Shown piece by piece: positions 53,101 through 62,271 of a DNA stretch of 64,000 nt. The notes below the pieces were generated by a model. The model did not search any database. It was not told the origin of the DNA and saw nothing but the letters and a program-made list of their open reading frames with translations. This stretch comes from Streptomyces albus subsp. albus (GTDB lineage: Bacteria > Actinomycetota > Actinomycetes > Streptomycetales > Streptomycetaceae): positions 1 through 64,000 of the forward strand of contig NZ_JODR01000032.1 in the NCBI RefSeq assembly GCF_000725885.1, read 5' to 3'. The translations under genes and the position numbers were made by a program. Position 1 is the first letter of the stretch; every line of letters starts with the position of its first letter.

Positions 53101-53481
53101 ATCGCCGCCGTCCGCCACCGGGAGCTGCTGCTGCGCACCGACCCGCGGTTCTCCCTCATGCCGAAATTCCTCAAGACCGAGATCCTGGCCGGCATCCTCG
53201 TCGAACTCATCCAACTTGCCGGGCGCGCGCGCCGCGGCGGCACCCCCGTCGAGCTCTACCTGGTCGACCACGCCTTCTTCAACCAGCAGTTGGGCTGCGA
53301 CTTCCCCCGCCTGCTGCGCACCTACTACGGACAACTCGATTCCAGAGAGCAGGACCTCCTGCGCCGCGTCTACGGCTCCACGCTCACCGCCTGGCTCGAC
53401 CTCGCCCACAGCGAGAACCTGCTGCCCAGCCCCATCACCCTCATCCCCGCCCCGAACGGGGACGACCAAGGACCTGAGTGA
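50191..53481 (+). CDS. pPIWI_RE system DinG/XPD-like helicase (Z subunit)
   Basis: A 1096-residue helicase from GTG 50191, which overlaps the upstream stop by 4 bp (GTGA); GTG 50176 is the alternative. Motifs: LNAPTGVGKSVLM (Walker A, residues about 245-257), VVIIDEVDAFQST (DEAD-like box, about 447-459) and QLAGRARRGGTPVE (motif VI). Between them, C-x18-C...C-x5-C (GCEMTG, LPCTRL, HLCPRMGICRR) followed by ADIIVTNH copies the XPD/DinG Fe-S cluster arrangement. It is expected to unwind target nucleic acid for the nuclease and PIWI partners. It overlaps the PIWI gene start. Confidence 0.82.
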   Translation: MRAGDVREALQRCAIAACLALSEQYFAFGTVEGRRGVPLDFAQMFASRRTDVWEKWTSLPRAEYELVGRLWQTLKQEGDLAQPESFREAALEYAVSPAALFRIPDASDADEARWLVACHAQEPLTLAEHLVQEAEGYRASLEGQLPTAGEGLWSFGRDRLYTVEIPASEKNAFVAPVRLRTEPFLEEARLTREAVMERVVGQAAAWPETFGWKPGLLQGFFDRLTDACGRTAAELRLPAGAMTLLNAPTGVGKSVLMRDAAHLLAASGQGPVLIVVGRIREGLNTAEQLAADNELVEETACTVRDAAERAGKPLRVVPWVASSSIDDQAQLALAQGREDRFERFAGGCEMTGWQVDGPRLDRTTLPCTRLEWVDGPVEPEGGGKHLCPRMGICRRFEHIRQAADADIIVTNHLNLIRGRCKVPVEVDGDRVVSNMSVLEFVLRRCRVVIIDEVDAFQSTWCTDGAQEFTLISRGRGHAGRLEEVDRHRGGLSALENLLVTGPLMEARRLSETFLDNILTGHLYLESEQERQNRPGSGWYMVGKKDAELCRALTGARADAEVTEDVHQAYLALFPGERTSAELPEGWQPLADQIGQALAGKIPGTHRSRKLAVFKDSIARLLAEAPFNVPASQRAALVNDLLVRAWLGALHNELHTLKWSVLPLLGQLNAATDLVSTMGLITRDEPIPYGPLGQNLYGFKLDKNASGTGRLSLQSLSGDPHTSTVCLGDTVALATAGVRRSVLGLSATAFFPRAALQHVHTLPAYVMTDATDGAVTAHAGSVSATDAGWQPISIGGVEERRKPSELRTLAERLWHTRLSSHLEKAACNDRRRELALLAGNSYFHAEVMATGIAAACGRPEWVAVLVSNRGSSTRAVALPEGVVRVTIDQLEDLPATHPRVKVVCAPISVVSRGLNILIPHTDLSALASVWVGVRPITHLHEPAVMYASINACGIAAGTLSPDPAAMLASQRIAAVRHRELLLRTDPRFSLMPKFLKTEILAGILVELIQLAGRARRGGTPVELYLVDHAFFNQQLGCDFPRLLRTYYGQLDSREQDLLRRVYGSTLTAWLDLAHSENLLPSPITLIPAPNGDDQGPE

Positions 53482-56255
53482 TGCCCCAGAACACCACCCG
53501 CATGTCGCTGCTGGCCAGTCCTCTCACCTCTGATCTGATGGGCACAGCGTGGCTGTACCGCTTCCCGGACAAGATCGAACACGAGTGGAACAAGCTGCGT
53601 GCCATCTACCGGGGCAAAACCGGGTCGAAGGCCAATCTGCCCTATGCCGCACTGCTGACGGTGCTCCGCGCCAGCGGCTCCACCAGCGCCTCCCTCTCCC
53701 CGACCAGCAAGAAGAACCCACCCCAGTTCCTCGCCCTCTCCACAAAACTGCCGGCAGTGCACCTGCGCGCCGTGGTGGCCTTGTGGGAGCAGGCCCTGCT
53801 CCAGACTCCGCCGGACGAAATCTCCCTCGCCTACAGCAGCAGCCTGGCCGATCTGTTCGCCTCCGTGGAGCCCGAACAGGTGGCCATCTGGGACCACGTC
53901 AGCATCGGACAGCGCGCCGTGGACGCAGACGGCTGGGTGTGGGACGCGGCCAGCTGGAACCTCGCCTCCCTGGTCACCAAGACCGACCTGAAGGTTGACG
54001 GCCGCACCATTCCACTGCGTCCGGACACCGGAAACAACGTCATGGTCTGGGACACCGAGCACCTGTGGTCGAACAACTGGCTCGACGCCCGCCCCGCCAA
54101 GGAGAAGACCAACGACAGCGCCAAGAACACGGCCGAAGAGATCTTGCAGCCGGAGGGGTGGAAGATCAGGCGGCACTATGCCGCCCTCCGGGTGGAGGTA
54201 GCGATGAAATCGCTGCACTCGCTGCCAAAACCTCTGGTGGTCCTGACACCCCGCGTCTCCCGGCTGAGCAACACAATCAACGGCGCCCGCACCGCCTGGT
54301 GGGCGCCGCGCTCCCCCAGCCGCCCCCTGCTCTGCCTGCGCCTGGGCGGCAAGGGCCAGTACACGCACCTGGAGCACACCAGCCGTCTGGCTCTGGACGC
54401 CTGGGTGCGGCTGATGGACGAGCCCGTCTTCCCCCGCAACCCCCAGGACACCGAATTCCTGCCCGCAGGCGCCATGGATCTGTCCGGCGAGCCCGGCCAC
54501 TTCCGCGCGCTCATCCCCTTCTCGACATCGTTCCCCATCGGCAAAGGCGTCGGCCTGCACACCGTCACCGCCCTGGCCGACCACCTGGCCACCGTCACCG
54601 GCCAGAACCTCATCCACGGCACGCGTGTCCCCACGGTCCTCTCTGTGGCCGCCCGGAAGACCGAGTACGGCCGTGATACCACGCTGCTCGACGCCACCGA
54701 CCTCAAAGACATCATGGCCGCCGCAGGCTGCTCGAAGCTGCGCGTCCTGGCCCTGTACGAGCACCAGGAAATGCGCACCCGCATGCAGCGTCTGCTGGCC
54801 TACCACTTCAACCGGCCCGACCTCGCCGACGGCATGCCCGACGACAAAATCGTTCACCTGGGCTGCCACACCGAGGTGCTGCTGCACCGGGCCCCAGAAC
54901 TGCTGGCCCACGGCCGCCACCATGACCGGCGCGGCGCACTCACCGACGCACTGCCCGGCCTCGCAGCAGAAAACACCGGGATCCTGGCCCTGGTCGAGAC
55001 CGAATACGACGCAAAAGAGTGGGGCCGCCAGCGCCGAGCGGCCCGCCGAGGGGAGGAAGGCGCCCTCGACCCCTACGAACTGGACGCCAAGCCGGAGGTA
55101 TCCCGGCATCTTGCACGCCACGGCGTCATCGCTCAGTTCCTCACCCCCGAAACCAAGAAACGGCGCTCGAAGAAAAAAGCCCGCGAGGCCACCTCCCCGC
55201 TGGAGACCCTCGGCAGGGAACTTGACGCGGACTATCCCGGACACCACGCCATCGGAGACATGCTGCGCTCCGCCGGCCTGGTCCATCCACGCCTGACCCG
55301 CACCATCTCCGCCAAAGGCGGCCTCCAGGACCGTGTCGCCCACCTCGGCCTGCACATGCGCGCCCAGCTCGGCGACAAGCACCGCACCCGCACCGAGGAA
55401 CCCAAGCTCATGTGGATCCTCACCGCGTTCGTACCCGTTGGCGAACACTGGAACGCCCTCGCATACCTGCCCGCCAGCCGAGACGGTAGCGGCGGCTGGT
55501 GCAACTACGCCCGCGCCCAGGCACTGTCGCGCAGCCGCCCCATCCCCGAAGGCAGCCGCGGCGACGAAACTCTTCCCCGACGCATCGACCAGGCCCTGTA
55601 CGAGCTGAGCCGACACCTTGAGAACGGCTACGTCCTCTACGTCTCCGGTGACTCCACCCGGCCCGTCTGGCCACTGCTGGCCAACAAGAACGCCGACCTG
55701 CACCCCGACGACGACGGCTGCGCCAACGGCAGGCCTGCCCTGCCCGGCGCCACACTCGCACCCGAACACCGGCCACGCGCGATCATCCGCACCACCTCCA
55801 GCGCCGGCCCGAGCATCCCCCTGCCCGCGGTCTTCCACGAGATCGACGAAGACGGAAACGTCAGCGACGGCGACAAGACCAGCAACGCTCTCTTCCAACT
55901 CAACGACACCGCCACCACATTCATCATGAGCCGCCGCCCCCAACAGATGGACGGCAAAACCCCCTCTGCCAAGTCCGGGCGCACGCAGAGCCGTTGGGCA
56001 TGCGACGACAAAGAGCAGCAGGCCGAGACCTGGTACAACCTCACCGCCACCGAGATCGCCGTCATCCAGCACCCCCACGGGGAAGAACCACTCCCCTACG
56101 CCCTGACCGCAGCCCGGCTGTGCAACCACGCCCTGGCCTGGGAACACCGCACCCGCCACCCCCTGCCCGTCCACGCCGGCATCCAGATGGACAAAAACCA
56201 CCCCGCATACCGCCGCACCATCGACTGGGACACCGACGACGACGCCACTGACTGA
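53481..56255 (+). CDS. pPIWI_RE protein (RNase H-fold PIWI module)
   Basis: A 924-residue protein starting at ATG 53481 (GTG 53478 possible); AAGGA lies eight bases upstream. Landmarks of the pPIWI_RE family: PKPLVVLTPRVSRLSNTING, the central GILALVETEYDAKEWGRQRRAARR, a domain beginning near residue 630 (HLGLHMRAQLG...LMWILTAFVP), LYVSGDSTRPVWPLLANKNA and a C-terminal FHEIDEDGNVSDG...NLTATEIAVIQ. It is Argonaute-like but without PAZ; family work predicts guide-directed targeting. Catalytic acidic residues cannot be assigned with certainty by eye. Homologues are known only as predicted anti-mobile-element proteins. Confidence 0.82.
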   Translation: MPQNTTRMSLLASPLTSDLMGTAWLYRFPDKIEHEWNKLRAIYRGKTGSKANLPYAALLTVLRASGSTSASLSPTSKKNPPQFLALSTKLPAVHLRAVVALWEQALLQTPPDEISLAYSSSLADLFASVEPEQVAIWDHVSIGQRAVDADGWVWDAASWNLASLVTKTDLKVDGRTIPLRPDTGNNVMVWDTEHLWSNNWLDARPAKEKTNDSAKNTAEEILQPEGWKIRRHYAALRVEVAMKSLHSLPKPLVVLTPRVSRLSNTINGARTAWWAPRSPSRPLLCLRLGGKGQYTHLEHTSRLALDAWVRLMDEPVFPRNPQDTEFLPAGAMDLSGEPGHFRALIPFSTSFPIGKGVGLHTVTALADHLATVTGQNLIHGTRVPTVLSVAARKTEYGRDTTLLDATDLKDIMAAAGCSKLRVLALYEHQEMRTRMQRLLAYHFNRPDLADGMPDDKIVHLGCHTEVLLHRAPELLAHGRHHDRRGALTDALPGLAAENTGILALVETEYDAKEWGRQRRAARRGEEGALDPYELDAKPEVSRHLARHGVIAQFLTPETKKRRSKKKAREATSPLETLGRELDADYPGHHAIGDMLRSAGLVHPRLTRTISAKGGLQDRVAHLGLHMRAQLGDKHRTRTEEPKLMWILTAFVPVGEHWNALAYLPASRDGSGGWCNYARAQALSRSRPIPEGSRGDETLPRRIDQALYELSRHLENGYVLYVSGDSTRPVWPLLANKNADLHPDDDGCANGRPALPGATLAPEHRPRAIIRTTSSAGPSIPLPAVFHEIDEDGNVSDGDKTSNALFQLNDTATTFIMSRRPQQMDGKTPSAKSGRTQSRWACDDKEQQAETWYNLTATEIAVIQHPHGEEPLPYALTAARLCNHALAWEHRTRHPLPVHAGIQMDKNHPAYRRTIDWDTDDDATD

Positions 56256-56829
56256 CTCATCGGAAGACGCCAGGCACCCTCAGACTCGACTGCCCAGTGG
56301 CCGGGCCATCGGCAGTCCTCCAGTAACAACCGGGCCGCCTGCGCCCCAGGGCTTCCGCTGCCACCACATGACAGCCCTGGGGCGCCGCGGTCCCTCTCGC
56401 ACGCCATCCGATCGGGTGATGCAATCCGCCGGCCGCACGCCACGCACTGCGCCTGATAGGCGGCACGTGTTCTCCCTCCTCGCCCGCTACCGCACCGGCG
56501 CCCCGGACAGGCCGAAATCACCCCCGTCCGACATCAGCGCGCGCACCCCCGACGGTGAGAAGACGCCCATGCGCTGCTGGCTCCAGGAGCACTCATGCCA
56601 AAGCTCTCAGCCAGGAAGGCTTCACCGCCGCCGAGACCGAGGTAGTGCAAGAGGATGCCGAAGCCGCGCGACGCTGACACTCTGCTGGTGCACACAGCGG
56701 AGTGACCTGGGCCCTGCGAGAGACGTCGAACCTGACGTCACTTTCGGGAGCGAGCCTCGTTGCGGATATGACCAGGCTGCCGGCCCGGTCAACAGCACCA
56801 GTTCTGCTCTCGCTCCTGGCAAGGTCGAA
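56256..56829. other. Gene-poor stretch after the pPIWI_RE operon
   Basis: About 570 bp. No terminator-like hairpin of the quality seen elsewhere. A short plus-strand frame near 56590-56665 (ALSQEGFTAAETEVVQEDAE to a TGA) may be the end of a lost gene. No full gene was recognised. Confidence 0.35.
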
Positions 56830-57342
56830 ATGATCGATATTACCGATTCCGTCGTGAGGACCCTCGAAGCCGCCTCCCGGCTTCGTCCCACTCCCGGCTT
56901 TGTCAACGGCGACGAGTATGCGGAGTGGTATGTCGAGGCGTCCTCCCAGCTCCTACTGGCCCTTGCCGACCTGGCACACGCCCAGGGCGAACCTCAGCTG
57001 GCCAAGCAGCTTGAGCTGTTCTCTCACCCGCTCTGCATGGAACCCTTGGACGCCGTTCTGCCCACCGAGGCCATGCCGAAAAAATGGTGCTTCAACCCGG
57101 TCGAGACCGCAGGCACACCGTGTGCCATGCACACGCCCGAGCGCGCGGCCGACCTCGGCCGCTGCACATGGACAGGCGACGGCGCCCTCCGGATGTGCCG
57201 GACGGAGCCCGCCCCAGGCGACGACCGTTGCAAGAGGCACGCTGAGTTCTGCCGGGCGGTCAAGGTAGACGGCGCGGTCTGCGGCCGACCCCGTTGCACG
57301 ATCCCCAAACACCGGATGGCGCCGGTGCCCGGCACGTACTGA
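56830..57342 (+). CDS. Cys-rich hypothetical protein (170 aa)
   Basis: ATG 56830 has AAGG six bases upstream and starts MIDITDSVVRTLEAASRLRP; the open frame further upstream is not protein-like. The N-terminal 90 residues are helical; the C-terminal 75 contain CFN, CAMH, GRCTW, CRTEP and CKRH elements plus CGRPRC, i.e. several C/H pairs spaced like two small zinc knuckles. No family was recognised. It may be nucleic-acid binding. Confidence 0.6.
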   Translation: MIDITDSVVRTLEAASRLRPTPGFVNGDEYAEWYVEASSQLLLALADLAHAQGEPQLAKQLELFSHPLCMEPLDAVLPTEAMPKKWCFNPVETAGTPCAMHTPERAADLGRCTWTGDGALRMCRTEPAPGDDRCKRHAEFCRAVKVDGAVCGRPRCTIPKHRMAPVPGTY

Positions 57343-57503
57343 ATCTGCGGGCACTCGGTTCACGCCCCCGCGTACGCTGCCTGGCCGGGAAAAGTGCCGC
57401 CCTCAGCGGGGGAAGTGAGGCAGCTGGCAGCAGCCCGCTCGCTGAAAGCACGGACAGTGCACCTGCGGGAACAGAAGCGCCGGGGCCGTCGCAACGACTC
57501 GGG

Positions 57504-57602
57504 CTCGTGAGGACAGCCACCGTCAGGCCAGCCTGTCGTCATGGCGCCCCGTTCATGGGCCGGCACAGTGGCAGCCTGCGCGGGAGCTGGTGCACCCGGC
57601 TC
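57504..57602. repeat. Dispersed ~98-bp repeat, copy A
   Basis: This stretch (starting CTCGTGAGGACAGCCACCGT) matches 63220-63316 at roughly 85% by eye, in the same orientation. On the minus strand both copies read MTTGW-P-x-x-GCPHE from ATG, so they may be parts of a 5' gene fragment duplicated together. Confidence 0.65.
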
Positions 57603-57747
57603 ACTCCCTCACCGCCGCCTTGCTCCCGGCATGAACCTGCCAATCGTGTGCCGTAGCGGTGCGCGTCAACGCCCGTACGGACGCTCTCGTCGACGAGCGC
57701 CGCGTGCCGCAGTCACGCACCCGGCGGAGGGCGGTAAGCATGGGCCA

Positions 57748-58215
57748 ATGACCTACAGGTTCACCGTCCACTTCCTCCTCGGCATGGAAGACGGCTGCGT
57801 CGGTCCCTTCGCTGAAGGCGATCGCTCCTCGGAAGCCCTCGAATACGTCGAGTCCTTTCTGCACATCGTCGTCACCTCCCTTGGCGCCCAGGAGGCCGGC
57901 GTCTGGTTCGCCGCGGCTGGCAGGGCCTCCGCCCGGGAGAGGAGAGCGCACGCTGCGCACTTCGGCTTCGCGCACTACCTATCGGTGGAACTGGGCACGG
58001 TCGAGGAGACCGTGTCCCGGGTGGCCGCATGGCAAGCGCTGCTGGCCGTCCGCAACATGCTCGACCGCACGGGAGCAGAGCTGGAGCACGTGATGGATTG
58101 CGCGATCCGGGCAACAAAGAAGATCGACTGCCGGAAGAAGCCAACGAACGCCTTGACAACCCTCAGCTCCCGCCAGGAGCCCCGCCGATCGGAGTCCGTT
58201 TTGGAACCGGCATGA
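57748..58215 (+). CDS. Hypothetical protein (155 aa)
   Basis: ATG 57748 starts MTYRFTVHFLLGMEDGCVGP; the frame upstream is not protein-like. The chain has helical segments (SSEALEYVESFLHIVVTSLG, SVELGTVEETVSRVAAWQAL) and a polar tail. It is distantly like ferritin-like or four-helix proteins in layout only; no family is recognised. There is no obvious ribosome binding site close to the ATG. Confidence 0.55.
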   Translation: MTYRFTVHFLLGMEDGCVGPFAEGDRSSEALEYVESFLHIVVTSLGAQEAGVWFAAAGRASARERRAHAAHFGFAHYLSVELGTVEETVSRVAAWQALLAVRNMLDRTGAELEHVMDCAIRATKKIDCRKKPTNALTTLSSRQEPRRSESVLEPA

Positions 58216-58404
58216 CGCTGGCTCCCAGGCGAGCCTTTCGGCCTACGGCCCGACGCTGCCCCGCCAGGTGCTCGGAACGCTCACTGCAGGCCTGGTGGAA
58301 CTCACGCTGGTGTCCGGTCGGCTCTCATCGTTCGCCTCAATCAGCTAGACGAGTAGTTCCGAATGCGGGGATCTCAGAAGGGGGAGGGTGCCCAACATCG
58401 GCCT

Positions 58405-58935
58405 GTAACGACCGATTTGGACGCCCTCCTGACGGCACTGTATGTGCATGTCGATGACCGTTTGAGGACCCCGCGGTGGCGTGGGCTTCCGCCCCGGCTG
58501 ACCGATGCCGAACCGGTGACCCTGGCAGTGGCCCAGCCATGCTCGGCTTCCACTGCGAGGCCCGCTGGCTGCGCTTCGCCCACGCCCACCTGCACGGGAT
58601 GTTCCCGCCTTTGCCCCGGCGCCCCGCCTGCAACAAGCGTCTGCGGACCGCTTTGCCACTGGTCAAACGGGCGATCCGGTCATCGGCAGCGGACCTGTGA
58701 CTGGACGACGTGTGGATCGTGGACTCCACCCCGGTGGAGTACGCCCGCTCCCGCGAGACCGTCAAGCGCTCCGACCTGGTCGGCTGGGGGAACTACGGCT
58801 ACTGCCGCTCCCACTCCCGCTTCTACTGGCGTTCGAAGCTGCACCTGGTGTGCAGCCCGGCCGGGCTGCCCGTCACCCGGGCCCTGGTCAACCCCGAAGA
58901 TCGACGAACGGCAGGTCCTGGCCCCCCTTGGAGGA
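58405..58935 (+). pseudogene. IS982-family transposase remnant
   Basis: Pieces of an IS982-like DDE transposase lie in order but in different frames: TTDLDALLTALYVHVDDRLR (58405 on), MLGFHCEARWLRFAHAHLHG, KRLRTALPLVKRAIRSSAAD, TGA at 58698-58700, VWIVDSTPVEYARSRETVKR, GWGNYGYCRSHSRFYWRSKL and KIDERQVLAPL. At least one frameshift and one stop disrupt it, and the C-terminus is missing. The fragment ends exactly where the truncated gene of the next entry begins. Confidence 0.7.
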
Positions 58936-59230
58936 AGGCATCTTCAGTGACGGGGACGAGCAGGCGGAACTGACGCCGGAGATGCAGCGGGAGCTGGCGA
59001 CGGTACTGGCCATGGTGATCACCGGTGGTGCGGATCACCGGGTGGTGGAGATGCCCGGACCGGACGGCAGCACCGGCTTCACTGTCGTGGCCGCCTGCGC
59101 AGCCGACGACCCGGAAAAGCTGCGGGAGATCCGCGAAGGCCTTCACCGCTGGGCCGCCGAACGGAAGCCATCGACGCGGACCGGGACAGTATCGCCCGCG
59201 CCAGCGCGCCGGACGAAACCGACCGAAGGG
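58936..59230 (+). pseudogene. 5'-truncated, frameshifted copy of the 62272-62715 gene
   Basis: The plus strand reads EEGIFSDGDEQAELTPEMQR, ELATVLAMVITGGADHRVVE, MPGPDGSTGFTVVAACAADD and IREGLHRWAAER, which parallels residues about 55-130 of the 147-residue protein at 62272. Its N-terminal half has been replaced by the IS982 remnant, and a frame change near 59160 (continuing AIDADRDSIARASAPDETD) breaks the end. Confidence 0.7.
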
Positions 59231-59330
59231 CTGAGTCCCGCGCCCGCGCACGACGCACTGCCGCCGTGGGTGCAAGAGCCGTTCGGCCAATGCCGGAAGA
59301 AGCCGCCCTCTCGTTGAGCTGGCACCGCCC

Positions 59331-59914
59331 TATCTGTGAGAGGCGGACGTGCCATGGGGACACGAAGAAAGGGCGGCGGCACCGTACGGTCAACCGCAGG
59401 CCCCGGCCCACCGGCAGTCGTGCGAGGTTGACAAGTTGAGGTAGAGCCACTGGCTTTGGGCTTCAAGTCTCCCTTCCGGTTCTTCGTGCGCAGGTTGATC
59501 AGGTAGGCGAGGCAGGGCACGGGACAGCCGCGCGGTGCGCGAGGTCGCCGACGTACTGGCGTGGTGACCGATGCGCCGATGACTTCATGGGCAAGGGAGC
59601 GCGGCCGGACGTGCGCAAGCGGTGGGGTAGGTACAACGGGGAAATCCTGTATGAGGCCACAAGAGGTGGGAGATCAGCTGGAGGAGGAGACGCTCACGGA
59701 GTACCTCTCCCGTGTCGTACCCAGCGGCGAGCAGGTCTTTTGATGAGGCACATGCTGCTGGCTTGATCGGCACCAGTGCCGTACGGCACGGCTTCACATC
59801 CATCCGAGCAGGGCACGCCAGCCCGGACCGTCCGTTCCCCACGGGCTGACCGGCAGGTATACCCGATGATGGTGGCCGCTCGGACAACCGACAAACAATG
59901 CTGGGAGTACGCAC
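59331..59914. other. Gene-poor stretch
   Basis: About 580 bp. A plus-strand segment near 59587-59743 (GARPDVRKRWGRYNGEILYE, then in another frame EVGDQLEEETLTEYLSRVVP) may be a decayed small gene. The rest shows no feature. Confidence 0.35.
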
Positions 59915-61543
59915 ATGACGGTGGAGGCCGGCACACAGCAGGAGCGCGTCGTGGGGCGGGTGTGGACGGTGCGGCTGGACCCTTACGGCCGCCCCTCCGC
60001 CGGCACGGTGAGGCTCTCCTGCTCCCGCCCGGCCTGCCCCGATGAGCGCTTCGGCAGCGCCGCTGCGGGGCGCAAGGCCGCGATCGGTCACATCAACATG
60101 CACCTGGCGCTCATCCGCGAGGGTGGGGGACCGCGCGGCGGGGCGTGGTGTGCGTGTCGCGCCGCCGACTGTGCCTGGCACGCCCCCGATCCCACCGCAG
60201 GAGGGCGCGGTGGGGTGCGGCGGACAGCGGAGTTGGAGCGGTGCGGCGGTTCGGTGGTGCTGACGGTGTATGCGGACCGTGCCGGGCGGCTGTGGCGGAT
60301 CGCGGAGATGTGCGCGCGCTGCGCGGCGGCCACTACCGACTGCCGCGTCCTGGACACCGCCCCACCCCCAGCCCGCACCGCACCAGCCAGAGCAGGCCAG
60401 GTGCCGGACGGCCCGGCAGGACAGCGGGAGCCGGCGGGCGCCGCCGGCAAGAACGACGTCGTGGCAGTCTTCTCGCACCGCGGCCCCTCCCCTGCGGCCG
60501 GGCTTCCCTCTCCAGCCGTCGGGACCGCTCCCCTCCCTGGGGCCCGTGCCGGATCATCGGCAGGCACGTCCCGGCGGGCGAAGATCGCGCAGCGGATCGT
60601 GCCACACGATCTGCAGCCCGATGACCTGCGGGCGGAACTCATCGAGCTCGGGGATGCCTTCCGCGCCTACCAGGAGCGCCCCGAGCCAGACCTCGCTCTC
60701 CTGGCCGGGCTGCACGAGCGCAAAGCCGCTGCTTTCCAGAGGTGGGCCGGCGTAAGCGGCGACGGCTCCCTGCTCCATGAGGCGAAGCGTGCGCAGAAGG
60801 CAGCGCGGACCACCCTCGAGATGCACAAGAACCGCAGCGGCCGGCCCAGCGGCGACACCGCGGGTGACAGCGTGCCGCAGGTGGAATGGCTGCTGACCCG
60901 GCAACAGGCCGGGCACGCCCGTACCGTGCTGGACTACGTCACCGCCCACGCCCCGCACCCCGAAGCCGGGACGCACTTGGCGGTGCTGATGCTCACCCTG
61001 CGGGCCGCCCGCGCCGGCACCGGGAACATCACCGGCCAGGATCTGACCGGCTGGCTGCAAGACGACACCGAGCAGGTCCTGGAGCGGCTGGCCACAGGCG
61101 GCTGGCTGCGCCTGCCCGGCACCGTCGGCGAAGCCCTGGCCTCCCGGCCCGAGAACCCCACCACAGTCACCGTCCCCTCACTACTGCCCGACCGGCCCCG
61201 CCCGTTCACCTTCGGCAAGACCACCCGCTCACGCATCTCCGGCTGGGCCCAGAAAGCCGCAGGCGACCGGAAGATCCGCAAGAAGAAACTGAGCGCCGCC
61301 ACCCGGCTCCTGGCCCTCTACACCGCCGCCCACGCCCGACCCGACGGCCACCTCGGACTTGCCGGCCACGGCGGGCTCCGCCTGGATGAGGCCGCCGCCT
61401 TCTGCGCCCTGCCTCCCAAGGCAATCACCGAGCACGCCGAGCTGCTGACCGCTGCCGACTGGCTCACCGAAGCCGACACCAGCCAAGGAACCCTGCGCGG
61501 ACGGCTCGCCGAACGCATCCTGCCGCTGGGCGGCCGACTGTGA
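59915..61543 (+). CDS. Hypothetical protein (542 aa) with Cys-containing N-terminus
   Basis: ATG 59915 starts MTVEAGTQQERVVGRVWTVR. Residues about 40-150 contain CSRPACPD, CACRAADCAWH and CARCAAATTDC, i.e. C-x4-C and CxxC pairs suggesting zinc binding. A linker rich in Pro/Ala/Gly (about 160-215) leads to a helical C-terminal domain with PQVEWLLTRQQAGHARTVLD, LEMHKNRSGRPSG and repeats of winged-helix-like segments (ITGQDLTGWLQDDTEQVLER, AAAFCALPPKAITEHAELLT). It may be a DNA-binding protein. No family is assigned. Confidence 0.65.
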   Translation: MTVEAGTQQERVVGRVWTVRLDPYGRPSAGTVRLSCSRPACPDERFGSAAAGRKAAIGHINMHLALIREGGGPRGGAWCACRAADCAWHAPDPTAGGRGGVRRTAELERCGGSVVLTVYADRAGRLWRIAEMCARCAAATTDCRVLDTAPPPARTAPARAGQVPDGPAGQREPAGAAGKNDVVAVFSHRGPSPAAGLPSPAVGTAPLPGARAGSSAGTSRRAKIAQRIVPHDLQPDDLRAELIELGDAFRAYQERPEPDLALLAGLHERKAAAFQRWAGVSGDGSLLHEAKRAQKAARTTLEMHKNRSGRPSGDTAGDSVPQVEWLLTRQQAGHARTVLDYVTAHAPHPEAGTHLAVLMLTLRAARAGTGNITGQDLTGWLQDDTEQVLERLATGGWLRLPGTVGEALASRPENPTTVTVPSLLPDRPRPFTFGKTTRSRISGWAQKAAGDRKIRKKKLSAATRLLALYTAAHARPDGHLGLAGHGGLRLDEAAAFCALPPKAITEHAELLTAADWLTEADTSQGTLRGRLAERILPLGGRL

Positions 61544-61639
61544 CGCACTCATCGAACCGCGGAGCCCCCGGGATTTTCGGCCCGAGGCCGACATGACCGG
61601 GGTTGCGGTCCTCGGCGGCACGGAGGCCACGTCCGTGGC

Positions 61640-62138
61640 GCCCCGCCCGTCCCTGCGCGCTGACGGTCGAGCGTCCAGCCTTCCGCCCGCTCCTTCCCGG
61701 TGGGAGTGGGGCACTCGTGCTACCGGTCGCTTCCCTCTCTTACGGTCAGCGGGCAGGCCAAGCCTTTCCGCCCACTTCTTCACTATCTGCGCCGTCACTC
61801 CCATCTGACGCGCTACGGCGGCCACGCTCAGCCCAGGGTCGTCCCACATTCGGCGGACGTCACCCTCGACTCCGCATCCGGCTGGCAGGGCGAGCAGGCC
61901 TCACGCCCTCAGTCAACGCCCGCAACACCACATCCCGCGGCACGCCCCGCGACCGCGAGGCGCGGAACAGCTCGCGGGGCCCGTGGGCGCGGCCGAGTAT
62001 CTGGTCGGGCCGCGCGCACGCGCCGGCCGCCGGCGCGTGTTTATGCCCGGCCGGGCAGGCTCGGTGCTGTGCCTCGAAGGCGCGGCGCGTCTTCTTCCTG
62101 CACCACTGAATCCGTTCCTGACCGGGTGTGTTGCGCAT
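61640..62138 (-). pseudogene. Frameshifted helix-turn-helix protein gene
   Basis: ATG 62138 (GGGGA seven bases upstream) gives MRNTPGQERIQWCRKKTRRA and later ELFRASRSRGVPRDVVLRAL plus TEGVRPARPA, then a TGA near 61860. In the other frame the sequence continues GVEGDVRRMWDDPGLSVAAV and ARQMGVTAQIVKKWAERLGL, a clear helix-turn-helix. One shift near 61870 would join them. The 3' end is not defined. It may be a dead gene or a sequencing error. Confidence 0.5.
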
Positions 62139-62271
62139 CAGCATCCCCGCACGTACTCGACCGGACGCGGCGAGCGCCCACCTGCTGGGACTGTTGCACT
62201 CACCCGGGACAGCACGAGTGCGATGGGCGCGCGATTGGACTGCGGGCCGTCTCCCGCCGCAGGCTGGAGAA

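Noticed and set aside
53370..56201. A 943-codon minus-strand frame
   Set aside because: It is antisense to the pPIWI_RE gene, has no recognisable motifs and reflects codon bias.
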